DNA from: Desulfotignum sp.
GTDB taxonomy: Bacteria > Desulfobacterota > Desulfobacteria > Desulfobacterales > Desulfobacteraceae
Assembly: GCA_021737445.1 (NCBI GenBank)
Contig: JAIPDY010000084.1
Span: 1 to 11,757, forward strand
DNA length: 11,757 bases
Direction: 5' to 3'
In this document: in pieces, positions 1-7,320 of the stretch
How the letters are laid out: each line of letters begins with the position of its first letter
Numbering within the stretch: position 1 is the first letter of the stretch
Notes under the pieces: generated by a model
What the model was told of the DNA's origin: nothing
What the model saw: only the letters and a program-made list of their open reading frames with translations
The model's database searches: none
Made by a program: the position numbers and the translations under genes

Positions 1-1
1 A

Positions 2-1096
2 ACCGGTTTCAGGCTGCTGTCAAAAGCGGTGCGGCCTCTGCCCGAAAAGTTTCACGGCATCAAGGACCCTGAAAAACGTTACCGCCAGCGGTATCTGGAC
101 CTGATAATGAATGAATCCACCCGGAATATTTTTGTGACCCGGAGCAAGGTGGTGTCTGCCATGCGCCGGTTTTTTGAAGACCACGGATTCATGGAGGTGG
201 AAACCCCCATGATGCAGCCGCTGCCGGGCGGCGCTGAGGCCACCCCTTTTAAAACATGGCACAATGCGCTGGGAATGGAACTTTTTTTGCGAATCGCACC
301 TGAGCTTTACCTGAAGCGCCTGGTGGTGGGCGGGTTTGAAAAGGTGTTTGAGATCAACCGCAATTTCAGAAACGAGGGGGTATCCACCCGGCATAACCCG
401 GAATTCACCATGGTGGAGTTTTACCAGGCCTATGCAGATTACAAGGATTTAATGGATTTGACTGAAAAGATGTTTGCCGCCATTGTGACACAGATCACAG
501 GTCAAACTACGGTTGAATACCAGGGCCACACCATTGACTTTAAACAGGGATGGCAAAAAATGTCCATGATGTCATCTTTGACATCCATCGGGGATCTTGA
601 TCAGGATATCCTGGATGACACCCCGGCACTGCTGGATTTTGCCGGACAAAACAATATCCAGATCACAAAAAAGGAAAGCCGTGCTAAAATATTGACCAAG
701 CTGTTTGATATCCTTGTGGAGCCCAAACTGATTCAACCCACCTTTATCACGGGCTATCCTGTGGAGGTGTCACCGTTGTCCAGAAAAAGTGAGACCGATC
801 CGGGCCTCACCGACCGGTTTGAGCTGTTTATTGCCGGCCGGGAGATTGCCAATGGATTTTCTGAAATCAATGACCCGGAAGATCAGTACAACCGGTTTCT
901 TGTGCAGGCACGCCAGCGGGATGAGGGAGATGATGAAGCCCATATCATGGATGCGGCATATGTGGAAGCCCTGGAATACGGCATGCCCCCCACTGCCGGA
1001 GAGGGCATCGGCATTGACCGGCTGGTGATGCTGCTCACAGATGCCGCTTCCATCAGGGAAGTTATTCTTTTTCCCCATATGAAACACAGCAATTGA
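2..1096 (+). CDS. lysS: Lysyl-tRNA synthetase, class II (5' end outside window)
   Basis: Cytoplasmic enzyme that charges tRNA-Lys with lysine using ATP. The reading frame is already open at base 2 (TGFRLLSKAVRPLPEKFHG), and this matches the region just before the catalytic domain of bacterial LysS. The GTG at 29 is therefore an internal Val codon and not the start. About 364 residues are visible against roughly 500 for the family, so the N-terminal OB-fold anticodon-binding domain lies upstream. Class II synthetase motifs are clear: motif 1 around MEVETPMMQP (bases ~190-220), motif 2 FRNEG followed by STRHNPEFTMVEFY (~364-425), and motif 3 GEGIGIDRLVMLL (~1000-1035). The C-terminus (REVILFPHMK) is typical and complete. 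Six bases separate the stop from the lolC start, which suggests co-transcription with the envelope genes. Placement of lysS before lol genes is a recurring bacterial arrangement. Confidence 0.97.
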   Translation, partial: TGFRLLSKAVRPLPEKFHGIKDPEKRYRQRYLDLIMNESTRNIFVTRSKVVSAMRRFFEDHGFMEVETPMMQPLPGGAEATPFKTWHNALGMELFLRIAPELYLKRLVVGGFEKVFEINRNFRNEGVSTRHNPEFTMVEFYQAYADYKDLMDLTEKMFAAIVTQITGQTTVEYQGHTIDFKQGWQKMSMMSSLTSIGDLDQDILDDTPALLDFAGQNNIQITKKESRAKILTKLFDILVEPKLIQPTFITGYPVEVSPLSRKSETDPGLTDRFELFIAGREIANGFSEINDPEDQYNRFLVQARQRDEGDDEAHIMDAAYVEALEYGMPPTAGEGIGIDRLVMLLTDAASIREVILFPHMKHSN

Positions 1097-1102
1097 TATC
1101 AT

Positions 1103-2329
1103 ATGGCTGTTGAACTGTTCATAGCCCGGCGGTATTTCAAGGCAAAACGCAAAGAGGGGTTTATTTCCCTGATCACTTTTCTGTCCGTTGCCGGAGTCAT
1201 GGTGGGGGTGATGGCACTGGTGGTTGTGATCGCTGTCATGAACGGGGCTGAAACCGAATTCAGACGCCGGATACTGGGCCTGGAGCCCCATATTCTGCTC
1301 ATGAACTACAACGGAACCTATGGCAATTACCAGCCCATTCTCCAGGAGATACAAACCAACTCCCTTGTCCGGGATGCATCCCCTGTTCTGTTTGCCCAGG
1401 CCATGATCCGGACCAGGCATGCATTGTCAGGGGTGATGGTGCGCGGAATTATTCCTGAAAGCAGTGCATCCATGATAAAAGGGTTTGATGCTGATACCCT
1501 GGCTGATGCTTTGTCGGTGCATGATACTGCTGACAACCTGCCGGGCATCATTCTGGGAAAAGAGCTGGCTGTTTCCGTGGGGGTTATGCCCGGAGACAAG
1601 ATCGTTCTCATGTCCACCCGGTCTTTTATCTCTCCCATCGGACAGATACCGGCTATGAAACGGTTCGTGGTCCAGGGAACTTTTAGTTCAGGCATGTCTG
1701 AATATGACGGTATGCTGGCCTATGTCCACCTGGACCAGGCCCAGATGCTCACAGGTGACAAAAAGAAAATATCGGCCATCGGCATCTGGGTGGATGATAT
1801 TTTCAAGGTCAAGGAGATCCGAAAACAGGTGATAGGGGATCTGGAACACCATCCCTTTTATGCCAGAGACTGGATGGAAATCAACCAGAGCCTGTTTTCA
1901 GCACTGAAGCTTGAAAAAACCGCCATGTTTGTTATCCTCACCCTTATTATTCTGGTGGCCGCCTTTAACATCGCCTCTGCCCTGATCATGATGGTCATGG
2001 AAAAAACCAGGGACATTGCCGTTCTCAAGGCCATGGGGGCAACCCACAGGGTGATTGGAAGAATATTTATCCTCAAGGGGCTGGTCATAGGTATTCTGGG
2101 AACGGTTCTGGGGACCCTGTCCGGGGTTGTGGTGTGCTGGCTGCTCAAACGGTATGACTTTATCCAGCTGCCCAAGGCATATCCGTTTTCAACCCTGCCG
2201 GTGCAGCTGGATCCACTGGATGTCTTGATGATCTCGGTGAGCGCGGTTGTCATCTGTTTTGTTTCCACCCTGTACCCGTCATACAAAGCATCCAAAATGG
2301 ACCCGCTGGAAGCCATTCGTTATGGATAG
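1103..2329 (+). CDS. lolC: Lipoprotein-releasing ABC transporter permease (LolC/LolE family, LolF-like)
   Basis: Inner-membrane permease of the Lol system, which extracts mature lipoproteins from the inner membrane and passes them to the periplasmic carrier LolA. The 408-residue protein has the family layout. It begins with a typical N-terminus (ELFIARRYFKAKRKEGFISL), followed by TM1 at ~22-45. A large periplasmic domain spans ~46-270. An FtsX-like C-terminal unit carries three more TM segments at ~274-298, 324-349 and 371-394, and the protein ends in the characteristic MDPLEAIRYG. An in-frame TGA directly upstream (1094-1096) makes ATG 1103 the first possible ATG start. No good Shine-Dalgarno is visible there, so translation is probably coupled to lysS. 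The 3' end overlaps lolD by 8 bp. Only one permease gene is present, whereas E. coli has lolC and lolE, so a homodimeric LolF-type permease is likely. The symbol lolC is used for convenience; lolE or lolF would be equally defensible. Confidence 0.93.
   Translation: MAVELFIARRYFKAKRKEGFISLITFLSVAGVMVGVMALVVVIAVMNGAETEFRRRILGLEPHILLMNYNGTYGNYQPILQEIQTNSLVRDASPVLFAQAMIRTRHALSGVMVRGIIPESSASMIKGFDADTLADALSVHDTADNLPGIILGKELAVSVGVMPGDKIVLMSTRSFISPIGQIPAMKRFVVQGTFSSGMSEYDGMLAYVHLDQAQMLTGDKKKISAIGIWVDDIFKVKEIRKQVIGDLEHHPFYARDWMEINQSLFSALKLEKTAMFVILTLIILVAAFNIASALIMMVMEKTRDIAVLKAMGATHRVIGRIFILKGLVIGILGTVLGTLSGVVVCWLLKRYDFIQLPKAYPFSTLPVQLDPLDVLMISVSAVVICFVSTLYPSYKASKMDPLEAIRYG
2306..2312 (+). promoter_or_regulatory. 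Ribosome binding site deciding the lolD start
   Basis: CTGGAAG lies inside the end of the permease gene, with GGAAG ending 9 nt before ATG 2322. It supports 2322 over the upstream in-frame ATG at 2247, which would add 25 residues unrelated to LolD. It also supports 2322 over ATG 2346, which has no close purine-rich site. Confidence 0.55.
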
Positions 2330-3023
2330 GCCTGAATCTGTCATCATGAGCCTGGAACAGGTCAGCAAAACCTTTACCAGTCCCACGACCAGCATAGAAA
2401 TTCTGAAACATTCGGATTTCACCATTATCAGGGGAGAAACCCTTGCTGTGGTGGGGGCCTCAGGCATAGGCAAATCAACTTTGTTGAACATCATCGGCAC
2501 CCTGGACCGGCCTGACGAGGGGCGGGTGATGTTCAGGGATCATGATCTGTTTTCTTTAAGAGATGATCAACTGGCCGCCTTCCGCAATGAAAGGATCGGG
2601 TTTGTGTTTCAGTTTCATTACCTGCTCCAGGGATTCACTGCTGTGGAAAATGTGATGATCCCGGGGCTCATTGCCAGGAAAAACAAAAAAACTATTGAAA
2701 AACAGGCCGCAAATATGCTTGAAAGGGTAGGGCTTGCAGACAGATATTCCCACCGGGTGGAGGATCTGTCCGGAGGGGAACAGCAGCGGGTGGCCATTGC
2801 CAGGGCCCTGGTCATGAAACCGGACCTGCTGCTGGCTGACGAGCCCACCGGCAATCTGGATGAAAAAAATTCCGACAGCATCCATGCCCTGCTGGATGAA
2901 CTCAATAAAGAACTGGGCATGACCGTAATTGTGGTCACCCACAATATGAAACTGGCCCATATGATGGAAAAAATGGTAACCATCCATGATGGCAGTATTG
3001 TACCGGCATTTGAAAGGGACTGA
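2322..3023 (+). CDS. lolD: Lipoprotein-releasing system ATP-binding protein LolD
   Basis: Cytoplasmic ABC ATPase that powers the LolC/E-type permease. From ATG 2322 the product is 233 residues, the usual LolD length. All nucleotide-binding motifs are present: Walker A GASGIGKST at residues 45-53 (Lys51), signature LSGGEQQ at 149-155, Walker B LLLADEP at 169-175 with catalytic Glu174, and the switch His207 in VVTHN. The context around Walker A and the ENVMIPGLI segment are typical of the LolD/MacB-like subfamily. The start codon overlaps the end of the permease gene by 8 bp, and bamA begins 1 nt after the stop, so expression is tightly coupled to both. An alternative start at ATG 2346 would remove eight residues and cannot be excluded. 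Confidence 0.95.
   Translation: MDRPESVIMSLEQVSKTFTSPTTSIEILKHSDFTIIRGETLAVVGASGIGKSTLLNIIGTLDRPDEGRVMFRDHDLFSLRDDQLAAFRNERIGFVFQFHYLLQGFTAVENVMIPGLIARKNKKTIEKQAANMLERVGLADRYSHRVEDLSGGEQQRVAIARALVMKPDLLLADEPTGNLDEKNSDSIHALLDELNKELGMTVIVVTHNMKLAHMMEKMVTIHDGSIVPAFERD
3012..3019 (+). promoter_or_regulatory. Ribosome binding site deciding the bamA start
   Basis: GAAAGGGA at the very end of lolD sits 5 nt before ATG 3025. This start yields a clean signal peptide. The upstream in-frame ATGs from 2986 lie inside lolD and would bury the signal sequence behind 13 extra residues. Confidence 0.65.
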
Positions 3024-3024
3024 T

Positions 3025-5661
3025 ATGAAAAAACTAATGACTAACACAGGTTTGATATGGATTTTATTTATCTGCCTGATTCCCCGGCTGTATGCAGACC
3101 AGCAGGTCAGTGTCGCCATTTTCCCTTTTTCCATTCAGGCATCCCAGCCCCATGAAAAACTCAAGCAAACCCTGCCTCTGATGCTCAAGGAAAACCTGGA
3201 AAAAGAGGGCGCACAGGTGGTTTTTGTCCAGAAGGACTCAGACACGGATGCCTGGGACACAGACAGATTCCGTCAGGAAGGCATCCGCCTGGGCGTGGAC
3301 CATATCATCACCGGCAATATCTTTATTGCCGGCCGGCAGATCAGCATTGATGCCAACATGCGTCAAATTTATGAAAATGATCAGCCCCTGACTTTTTATT
3401 CCCGGGCCGAGTCCCAGGAAGGATTATACTCGGCAGCCGGAAGCCTGGCCCGGAGCATTATCGGAGAATTGTTTGAAAAACGCATCATTACTGCCATCTC
3501 CGTTACCGGCAACCGCCGGGTGGAAAAAGATGCCATATTAAGAATCATCACATCCACACCAGGAGAAATAATGGATCCCCAAAAATTATCCAAAGACCTG
3601 GAAAAAATATACAAAATGGGATTCTTTGATGATGTGGTGATCAAAAAAAGGGAACTGGACCAGGGGGTTGAGATCATTGTTGATATCACTGAAAAACCCA
3701 GTGTCAGAAACATCAAATTTACCCACAACAAGGTGTATAAAGATGATGAACTGTTCGGTGCGGTGGACACCAGCACCGGCTCAATTCTCAATATATATAA
3801 AATCAACTCGGATGTGGAAAAAATCAAACGGTTGTACACGGAAAAAAATTACCATAACTGCACAGTCCGGTATGAAATAAAGCCCCTTGAAAATAACCAG
3901 GCAGATATCGTGTTTGTCCTGGATGAAGGGGATAAGATAAAAATTGAATCTGTTGTTTTTGAAGGAAACACCCACTTTTCCGACAAGGCTCTCAAAAAAG
4001 TGATGCAGACCAGAGAAAAAGGGTTCTGGTCCTTTATCACCACTTCCGGAGATCTGGACAAAACCGAGCTGGACAATGATGCCATCCGCATTGAATCCTT
4101 GTACAAAAACAACGGGTTTATCAATGTCAAGGTGTCAGACCCCCGGATTGACATGGGGGAAGACAGCATTTCAATCGGGTTTAAAATTGATGAGGGAAGC
4201 CAGTATAAAACCGGGAAAGTAGACATCACAGGGGATCTTTTGACCTCAAAGCAGGACCTGCTTGAAAAACTCAAATCCAGGGAATCTGATCTGTATAACC
4301 GGGAACTGATCCGCAAGGATCTGCTGGGGCTCAGTGATTTTTATTCCAACCAGGGCTATGCCAATGTGAAGGTGTCCCCTCTTGTGGAAACAGATGATGC
4401 ACAAAAAAAGGTGAATATCACCTATAAAATTGACCAGGGCGAACTGGTGTTTTTCAACCGGATCATTATCACAGGCAACACCAAAACAAGAGACAAGGTG
4501 ATCCGGCGTGAAATGGCGGTCAAAGAACAGGGCAGGTACTCCATGTCCGGCATTCAGCGGTCCTATCGGAATCTGGGGGTAAAAGATTATTTCCAGAATG
4601 TAGAGATCAATCCGGTGAGAACCGATATTCCCAACCAGCGGAATCTTGAGGTCAAAGTCCAAGAAAAACCCACGGGAAATTTTTCCTTTGGCGGTGGGTT
4701 CTCTACTGCTGACGGTCCTTTTGGCCAGGTATCTCTGGAGGAACGAAACCTGTTCGGCCGGGGCCAGAACCTGAAAATCCTGGCCAGGATTTCAGGAGAA
4801 ACCGGGCTGTACGATCTTGGGTTCACCGAACCCTGGATTTTTGATAAACCCATTTCCGCTGGATTTAATATCTATAAGCTTGAAAAAGAATATGAATATT
4901 ATGAACGCAATGCCATCGGCCTGACCCTCAGGTCTTCCTACCGCCAGCTGTGGGACTACACCACCATCGGCGTTGAATACAATGTTGAAGACTTTGAAGT
5001 GGAAAATGTGGAAACAGCCTTTACAAATGTGACCCAGGGCGATTTTTTCACCGCCAGCATCAAGCCCTATATCAGCTATGATTCCAGAAACCATTATTTT
5101 CTTCCCACTGAAGGGGTATTCAGCAAACTGTCTCTCCAGTATGCCGGAGAGTTTTTAGGCGGTGATATCGAATATACCCGGTACCTGGCTGAATCCGGGT
5201 TCTGGATACCGCTTTTCTGGAAGTTTACCGGCGGTTTTCATGCAGAAATAGGATACCTGGATGACCGGACCAGCGGAAATATTGATATTGACTGGGAACG
5301 GTTTTACCTGGGGGGGATCAACTCCATAAGGGGATTTGACAAATATGATATCAATGCCAGAGAAGCGGGGCAGAGCATACTCCGGGGCGGTGAAAAATAT
5401 ATTCAATTCAATGCGGAACTGATTTTCCCCATCCAGGAGGACATGGGGGTGGCTGGTGTGCTGTTCTATGACCGGGGAGATGTTTACAGAACCAGTGAAG
5501 ATATTGACCTGGCAGAACAGTATTCCTCTGTGGGGTTTGAACTTCGGTGGAATTCCCCCATGGGGCCGATCCGGCTTGCCTATGGACTTGTTGTGGAAGG
5601 CCAGGACACCCATAATACCGGTGACGGACAGTTTGACTTTTCCATCGGCGCATTTTTCTAA
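3025..5661 (+). CDS. bamA: Outer membrane protein assembly factor BamA with extra N-terminal domain
   Basis: Omp85-family core of the BAM complex, which folds and inserts beta-barrel proteins into the outer membrane. The 878-residue precursor begins with a signal peptide (MKKLMTNTGLIWILFICL, likely cleaved after LYA near residue 21-22). Residues ~22-153 form an additional alpha/beta domain with VAIFPF and GVDHIITGNI motifs resembling TolB-N/CsgG-like domains. Five POTRA domains follow at about 154-225, 226-303, 304-392, 393-472 and 473-549. The beta-barrel runs from TGNFSFGGGF (~550) to the C-terminal QFDFSIGAFF, which ends in the aromatic residue expected of an outer-membrane beta-signal. 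The conserved L6 motif is IRGF at 768-771 (VRGF in E. coli). The barrel is ~329 residues against ~390 in E. coli, largely because the segment after IRGF is shorter and lacks the E. coli loop cysteines. bamA lies 1 nt after lolD and is followed by the chaperone gene ompH, the classic arrangement. Confidence 0.96.
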   Translation: MKKLMTNTGLIWILFICLIPRLYADQQVSVAIFPFSIQASQPHEKLKQTLPLMLKENLEKEGAQVVFVQKDSDTDAWDTDRFRQEGIRLGVDHIITGNIFIAGRQISIDANMRQIYENDQPLTFYSRAESQEGLYSAAGSLARSIIGELFEKRIITAISVTGNRRVEKDAILRIITSTPGEIMDPQKLSKDLEKIYKMGFFDDVVIKKRELDQGVEIIVDITEKPSVRNIKFTHNKVYKDDELFGAVDTSTGSILNIYKINSDVEKIKRLYTEKNYHNCTVRYEIKPLENNQADIVFVLDEGDKIKIESVVFEGNTHFSDKALKKVMQTREKGFWSFITTSGDLDKTELDNDAIRIESLYKNNGFINVKVSDPRIDMGEDSISIGFKIDEGSQYKTGKVDITGDLLTSKQDLLEKLKSRESDLYNRELIRKDLLGLSDFYSNQGYANVKVSPLVETDDAQKKVNITYKIDQGELVFFNRIIITGNTKTRDKVIRREMAVKEQGRYSMSGIQRSYRNLGVKDYFQNVEINPVRTDIPNQRNLEVKVQEKPTGNFSFGGGFSTADGPFGQVSLEERNLFGRGQNLKILARISGETGLYDLGFTEPWIFDKPISAGFNIYKLEKEYEYYERNAIGLTLRSSYRQLWDYTTIGVEYNVEDFEVENVETAFTNVTQGDFFTASIKPYISYDSRNHYFLPTEGVFSKLSLQYAGEFLGGDIEYTRYLAESGFWIPLFWKFTGGFHAEIGYLDDRTSGNIDIDWERFYLGGINSIRGFDKYDINAREAGQSILRGGEKYIQFNAELIFPIQEDMGVAGVLFYDRGDVYRTSEDIDLAEQYSSVGFELRWNSPMGPIRLAYGLVVEGQDTHNTGDGQFDFSIGAFF

Positions 5662-5680
5662 AAATTTAATACTATTTTGT

Positions 5681-5686
5681 GGAGGA
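5681..5686 (+). promoter_or_regulatory. Strong ribosome binding site of ompH/skp
   Basis: GGAGGA lies in the 29-bp gap after bamA, with GGAGG ending 5 nt before ATG 5691. It is the best Shine-Dalgarno in the window. It shows that the in-frame GTG at 5679, which abuts it, is not the start. Confidence 0.8.
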
Positions 5687-5690
5687 AACC

Positions 5691-6224
5691 ATGAAGCGTA
5701 TCATTATCTCAACCATCATATGGATCTTTTTTATTGGATTCATACCAGCTGCCTTTGGCGCGGATAGCGCAAAAATCGGTGTGATCGATTTTGAAAGAAT
5801 CATGAAGGAGTCCAGTGCCGGCAAAATGAACCAAAAGGCCATCAACACCAGGGGACAGGAGCTTAAAGGCAGACTGGAAACAGAAAAACAGGCCCTGGAT
5901 GAAATCAACCGCTCCTTTGAAAAAGAAGCACTGGTTCTCAGTGATGAAAAAAAACGGGAAAAAGAGCGGGATTTCAGGGATCGGGTCACTGATTTTAAAA
6001 ACATGCAGCAGGATTTTGCCAATGAACTGAAAAACCTTGAGATAAAAATGATCAATGACATGCAGAAAGCTGTGTTTGATATTGCCAATGAAATGGGGAA
6101 AAAAGAAAACTTTTTAATGATCATTGAAAAAAAGAATGCCGGTGTTATTTATATTGCCGATCATGTGGATATTACAGACACGGTCATGAAAAAATATAAT
6201 GCGGTCACCGCCCAAGGCAATTGA
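5691..6224 (+). CDS. skp: Periplasmic chaperone Skp/OmpH family protein
   Basis: Periplasmic holdase that binds unfolded outer-membrane proteins after Sec export and delivers them to BAM. The 177-residue precursor has a hydrophobic signal peptide (MKRIIISTIIWIFFIGF, probable cleavage after AAFG near residue 27). The first beta-strand KIGVIDFERIM is the hallmark of the OmpH family. A long, highly charged, coiled-coil-like helical region (~45-130) would form the tentacles. A C-terminal body segment ends with IADHVDITDTVMKKY, as in family members. Length is close to the usual ~160-180. The position directly after bamA and before lpxD is conserved in proteobacteria and supports the assignment. 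Sequence in this family is poorly conserved, so the call relies on layout, N-terminal motif and context. Confidence 0.92.
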   Translation: MKRIIISTIIWIFFIGFIPAAFGADSAKIGVIDFERIMKESSAGKMNQKAINTRGQELKGRLETEKQALDEINRSFEKEALVLSDEKKREKERDFRDRVTDFKNMQQDFANELKNLEIKMINDMQKAVFDIANEMGKKENFLMIIEKKNAGVIYIADHVDITDTVMKKYNAVTAQGN

Positions 6225-6243
6225 TCTTCAGCACGGACCTTCC

Positions 6244-7320
6244 ATGAAACTGTTTGTCAAAGATATTGCAGAAATGATCAATGCAAGGGTGTCAGGAAAC
6301 TGTTTACAAGCCATCACCGGGGTTTCCTCCTTTGACAATGCCACTGCATCAGACATCACCTTTGCCGGTGATGCATCTTTTGTGTCACGACTTAACCAGA
6401 CCCGGGCCGGGGCAGTGATTGTTCCTTTTGACTGTGACATGGATACAGACAGGCAGCACCTGTGTCTTTTAAAGGTTCAAAATCCCAGAAAAGCTTTTTT
6501 TGAACTGGTTTTGTTTTTTCATCCAGTGCAAAACCAGGAACCCGGCATCAGTTCCCTTGCGGTCATAGGCAGCAACTGTACCCTGGGAGACGGTGTCACT
6601 GTGGCTCCCCATGTGGTGATCCAGGACAATGTGGTGCTTGGAGACAAGGTCCATATCATGCCCCATGTGTTTATCGGAAACGGGTGTGTACTGGGGAAAA
6701 ACTGTGTTATAAAGCCCAATGTCACCCTTATGGAAAACAGCTGTCTGGGACAGGGTGTCATTGTTCATTCCGGTACTGTTATCGGATCGGACGGATATGG
6801 GTTTGTCCAGGATGAAGGGACCCATTTTAAACTGTCCCACACCGGCCATGTAACGATCGGCGATCATGTGGAGATAGGTGCCTGCAATACCATTGACCGG
6901 GGCACCTTAGGGGTCACCCGCATCGGCAGCGGGGTAAAAACCGACAACCAGGTGCATATCGCCCACAATGTCACCATCGGGGACAACACGCTGGTGGTGG
7001 CCCAGGTGGGGATTGCCGGCTCCACCACGGTGGGAAAACAGGTCATTATCGCCGGCAAAGCCGGTATATCAGGTCATCTCACCATTGGCGACAATGTCAT
7101 TATAGGCCCCTATGCCGGGGTGTCATCTTCTGTTTCCGACAATCAGATTGTTTCGGGCATTCCCCATATGCCACATAAAACCTGGCTGAAGGTTGTCAAT
7201 ATCATCAGCCGGCTGCCGGGCATGAGAAAAACCCTCATATCCCTTGAAAAACGGCTGAATTTACTTGAAAGCATCATAGAAAATCGGAGTTCCCATGATT
7301 CACCCAACCGCCATCATTGA
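6244..7320 (+). CDS. lpxD: UDP-3-O-acylglucosamine N-acyltransferase LpxD
   Basis: Third acyl-handling enzyme of lipid A synthesis. It transfers a 3-hydroxyacyl chain from acyl carrier protein to the 2-amino group of UDP-3-O-acyl-glucosamine in the cytoplasm. The 358-residue product has the N-terminal uridine-binding domain (~1-95; VSSFDNATASDITFAGDASF and NPRKAF), then a left-handed beta-helix of hexapeptide repeats (~105-290) and a C-terminal helical extension. The catalytic His of the IAHN motif is His241 (His239 in E. coli); SGH at ~276-278 and SGIPHMPHKTW are also typical. ATG 6244 is chosen because MKLFVKDIAEMI matches the family start. The upstream in-frame ATG 6199 would overlap ompH and add an unrelated 15-residue tail. 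The Shine-Dalgarno is weak (CGGA at 6234-6237). The 3' end overlaps lpxA by 26 bp. Confidence 0.96.
   Translation: MKLFVKDIAEMINARVSGNCLQAITGVSSFDNATASDITFAGDASFVSRLNQTRAGAVIVPFDCDMDTDRQHLCLLKVQNPRKAFFELVLFFHPVQNQEPGISSLAVIGSNCTLGDGVTVAPHVVIQDNVVLGDKVHIMPHVFIGNGCVLGKNCVIKPNVTLMENSCLGQGVIVHSGTVIGSDGYGFVQDEGTHFKLSHTGHVTIGDHVEIGACNTIDRGTLGVTRIGSGVKTDNQVHIAHNVTIGDNTLVVAQVGIAGSTTVGKQVIIAGKAGISGHLTIGDNVIIGPYAGVSSSVSDNQIVSGIPHMPHKTWLKVVNIISRLPGMRKTLISLEKRLNLLESIIENRSSHDSPNRHH
7286..7289 (+). promoter_or_regulatory. Ribosome binding site of lpxA inside lpxD
   Basis: GGAG lies 5 nt before ATG 7295, within the last codons of lpxD. It supports the overlapping lpxA start and implies that ribosomes initiate on lpxA while lpxD is still being translated. 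Confidence 0.6.

Noticed and set aside
29..31. GTG at 29 as the start of lysS
   Set aside because: The frame is open to the window edge, and the upstream residues TGFRLLSKA match the LysS family, so the gene starts outside the window.
770..1420. Antisense open frame of 216 codons across the lysS/lolC junction
   Set aside because: It lies opposite two well-recognised genes, has a composition typical of a mirror frame (rich in His, Pro, Gly), and shows no recognisable domain.
2247..2321. N-terminal extension of LolD from ATG 2247
   Set aside because: The 25 extra residues are an out-of-frame reading of the permease C-terminus and do not resemble LolD; ATG 2322 has a better site and gives family length.
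2556..3134. Antisense open frame of 192 codons opposite lolD and the start of bamA
   Set aside because: It is fully explained as a shadow of lolD and bamA, with no family resemblance or ribosome binding site.
5662..5690. Possible promoter in the AT-rich gap between bamA and ompH
   Set aside because: The gap is only 29 bp and contains a strong ribosome binding site but no paired -35/-10 elements I can support.
6199..6243. N-terminal extension of LpxD from ATG 6199
   Set aside because: It overlaps ompH out of frame and adds residues not found in LpxD; MKLFVKDIAEMI at 6244 is the family-like start.
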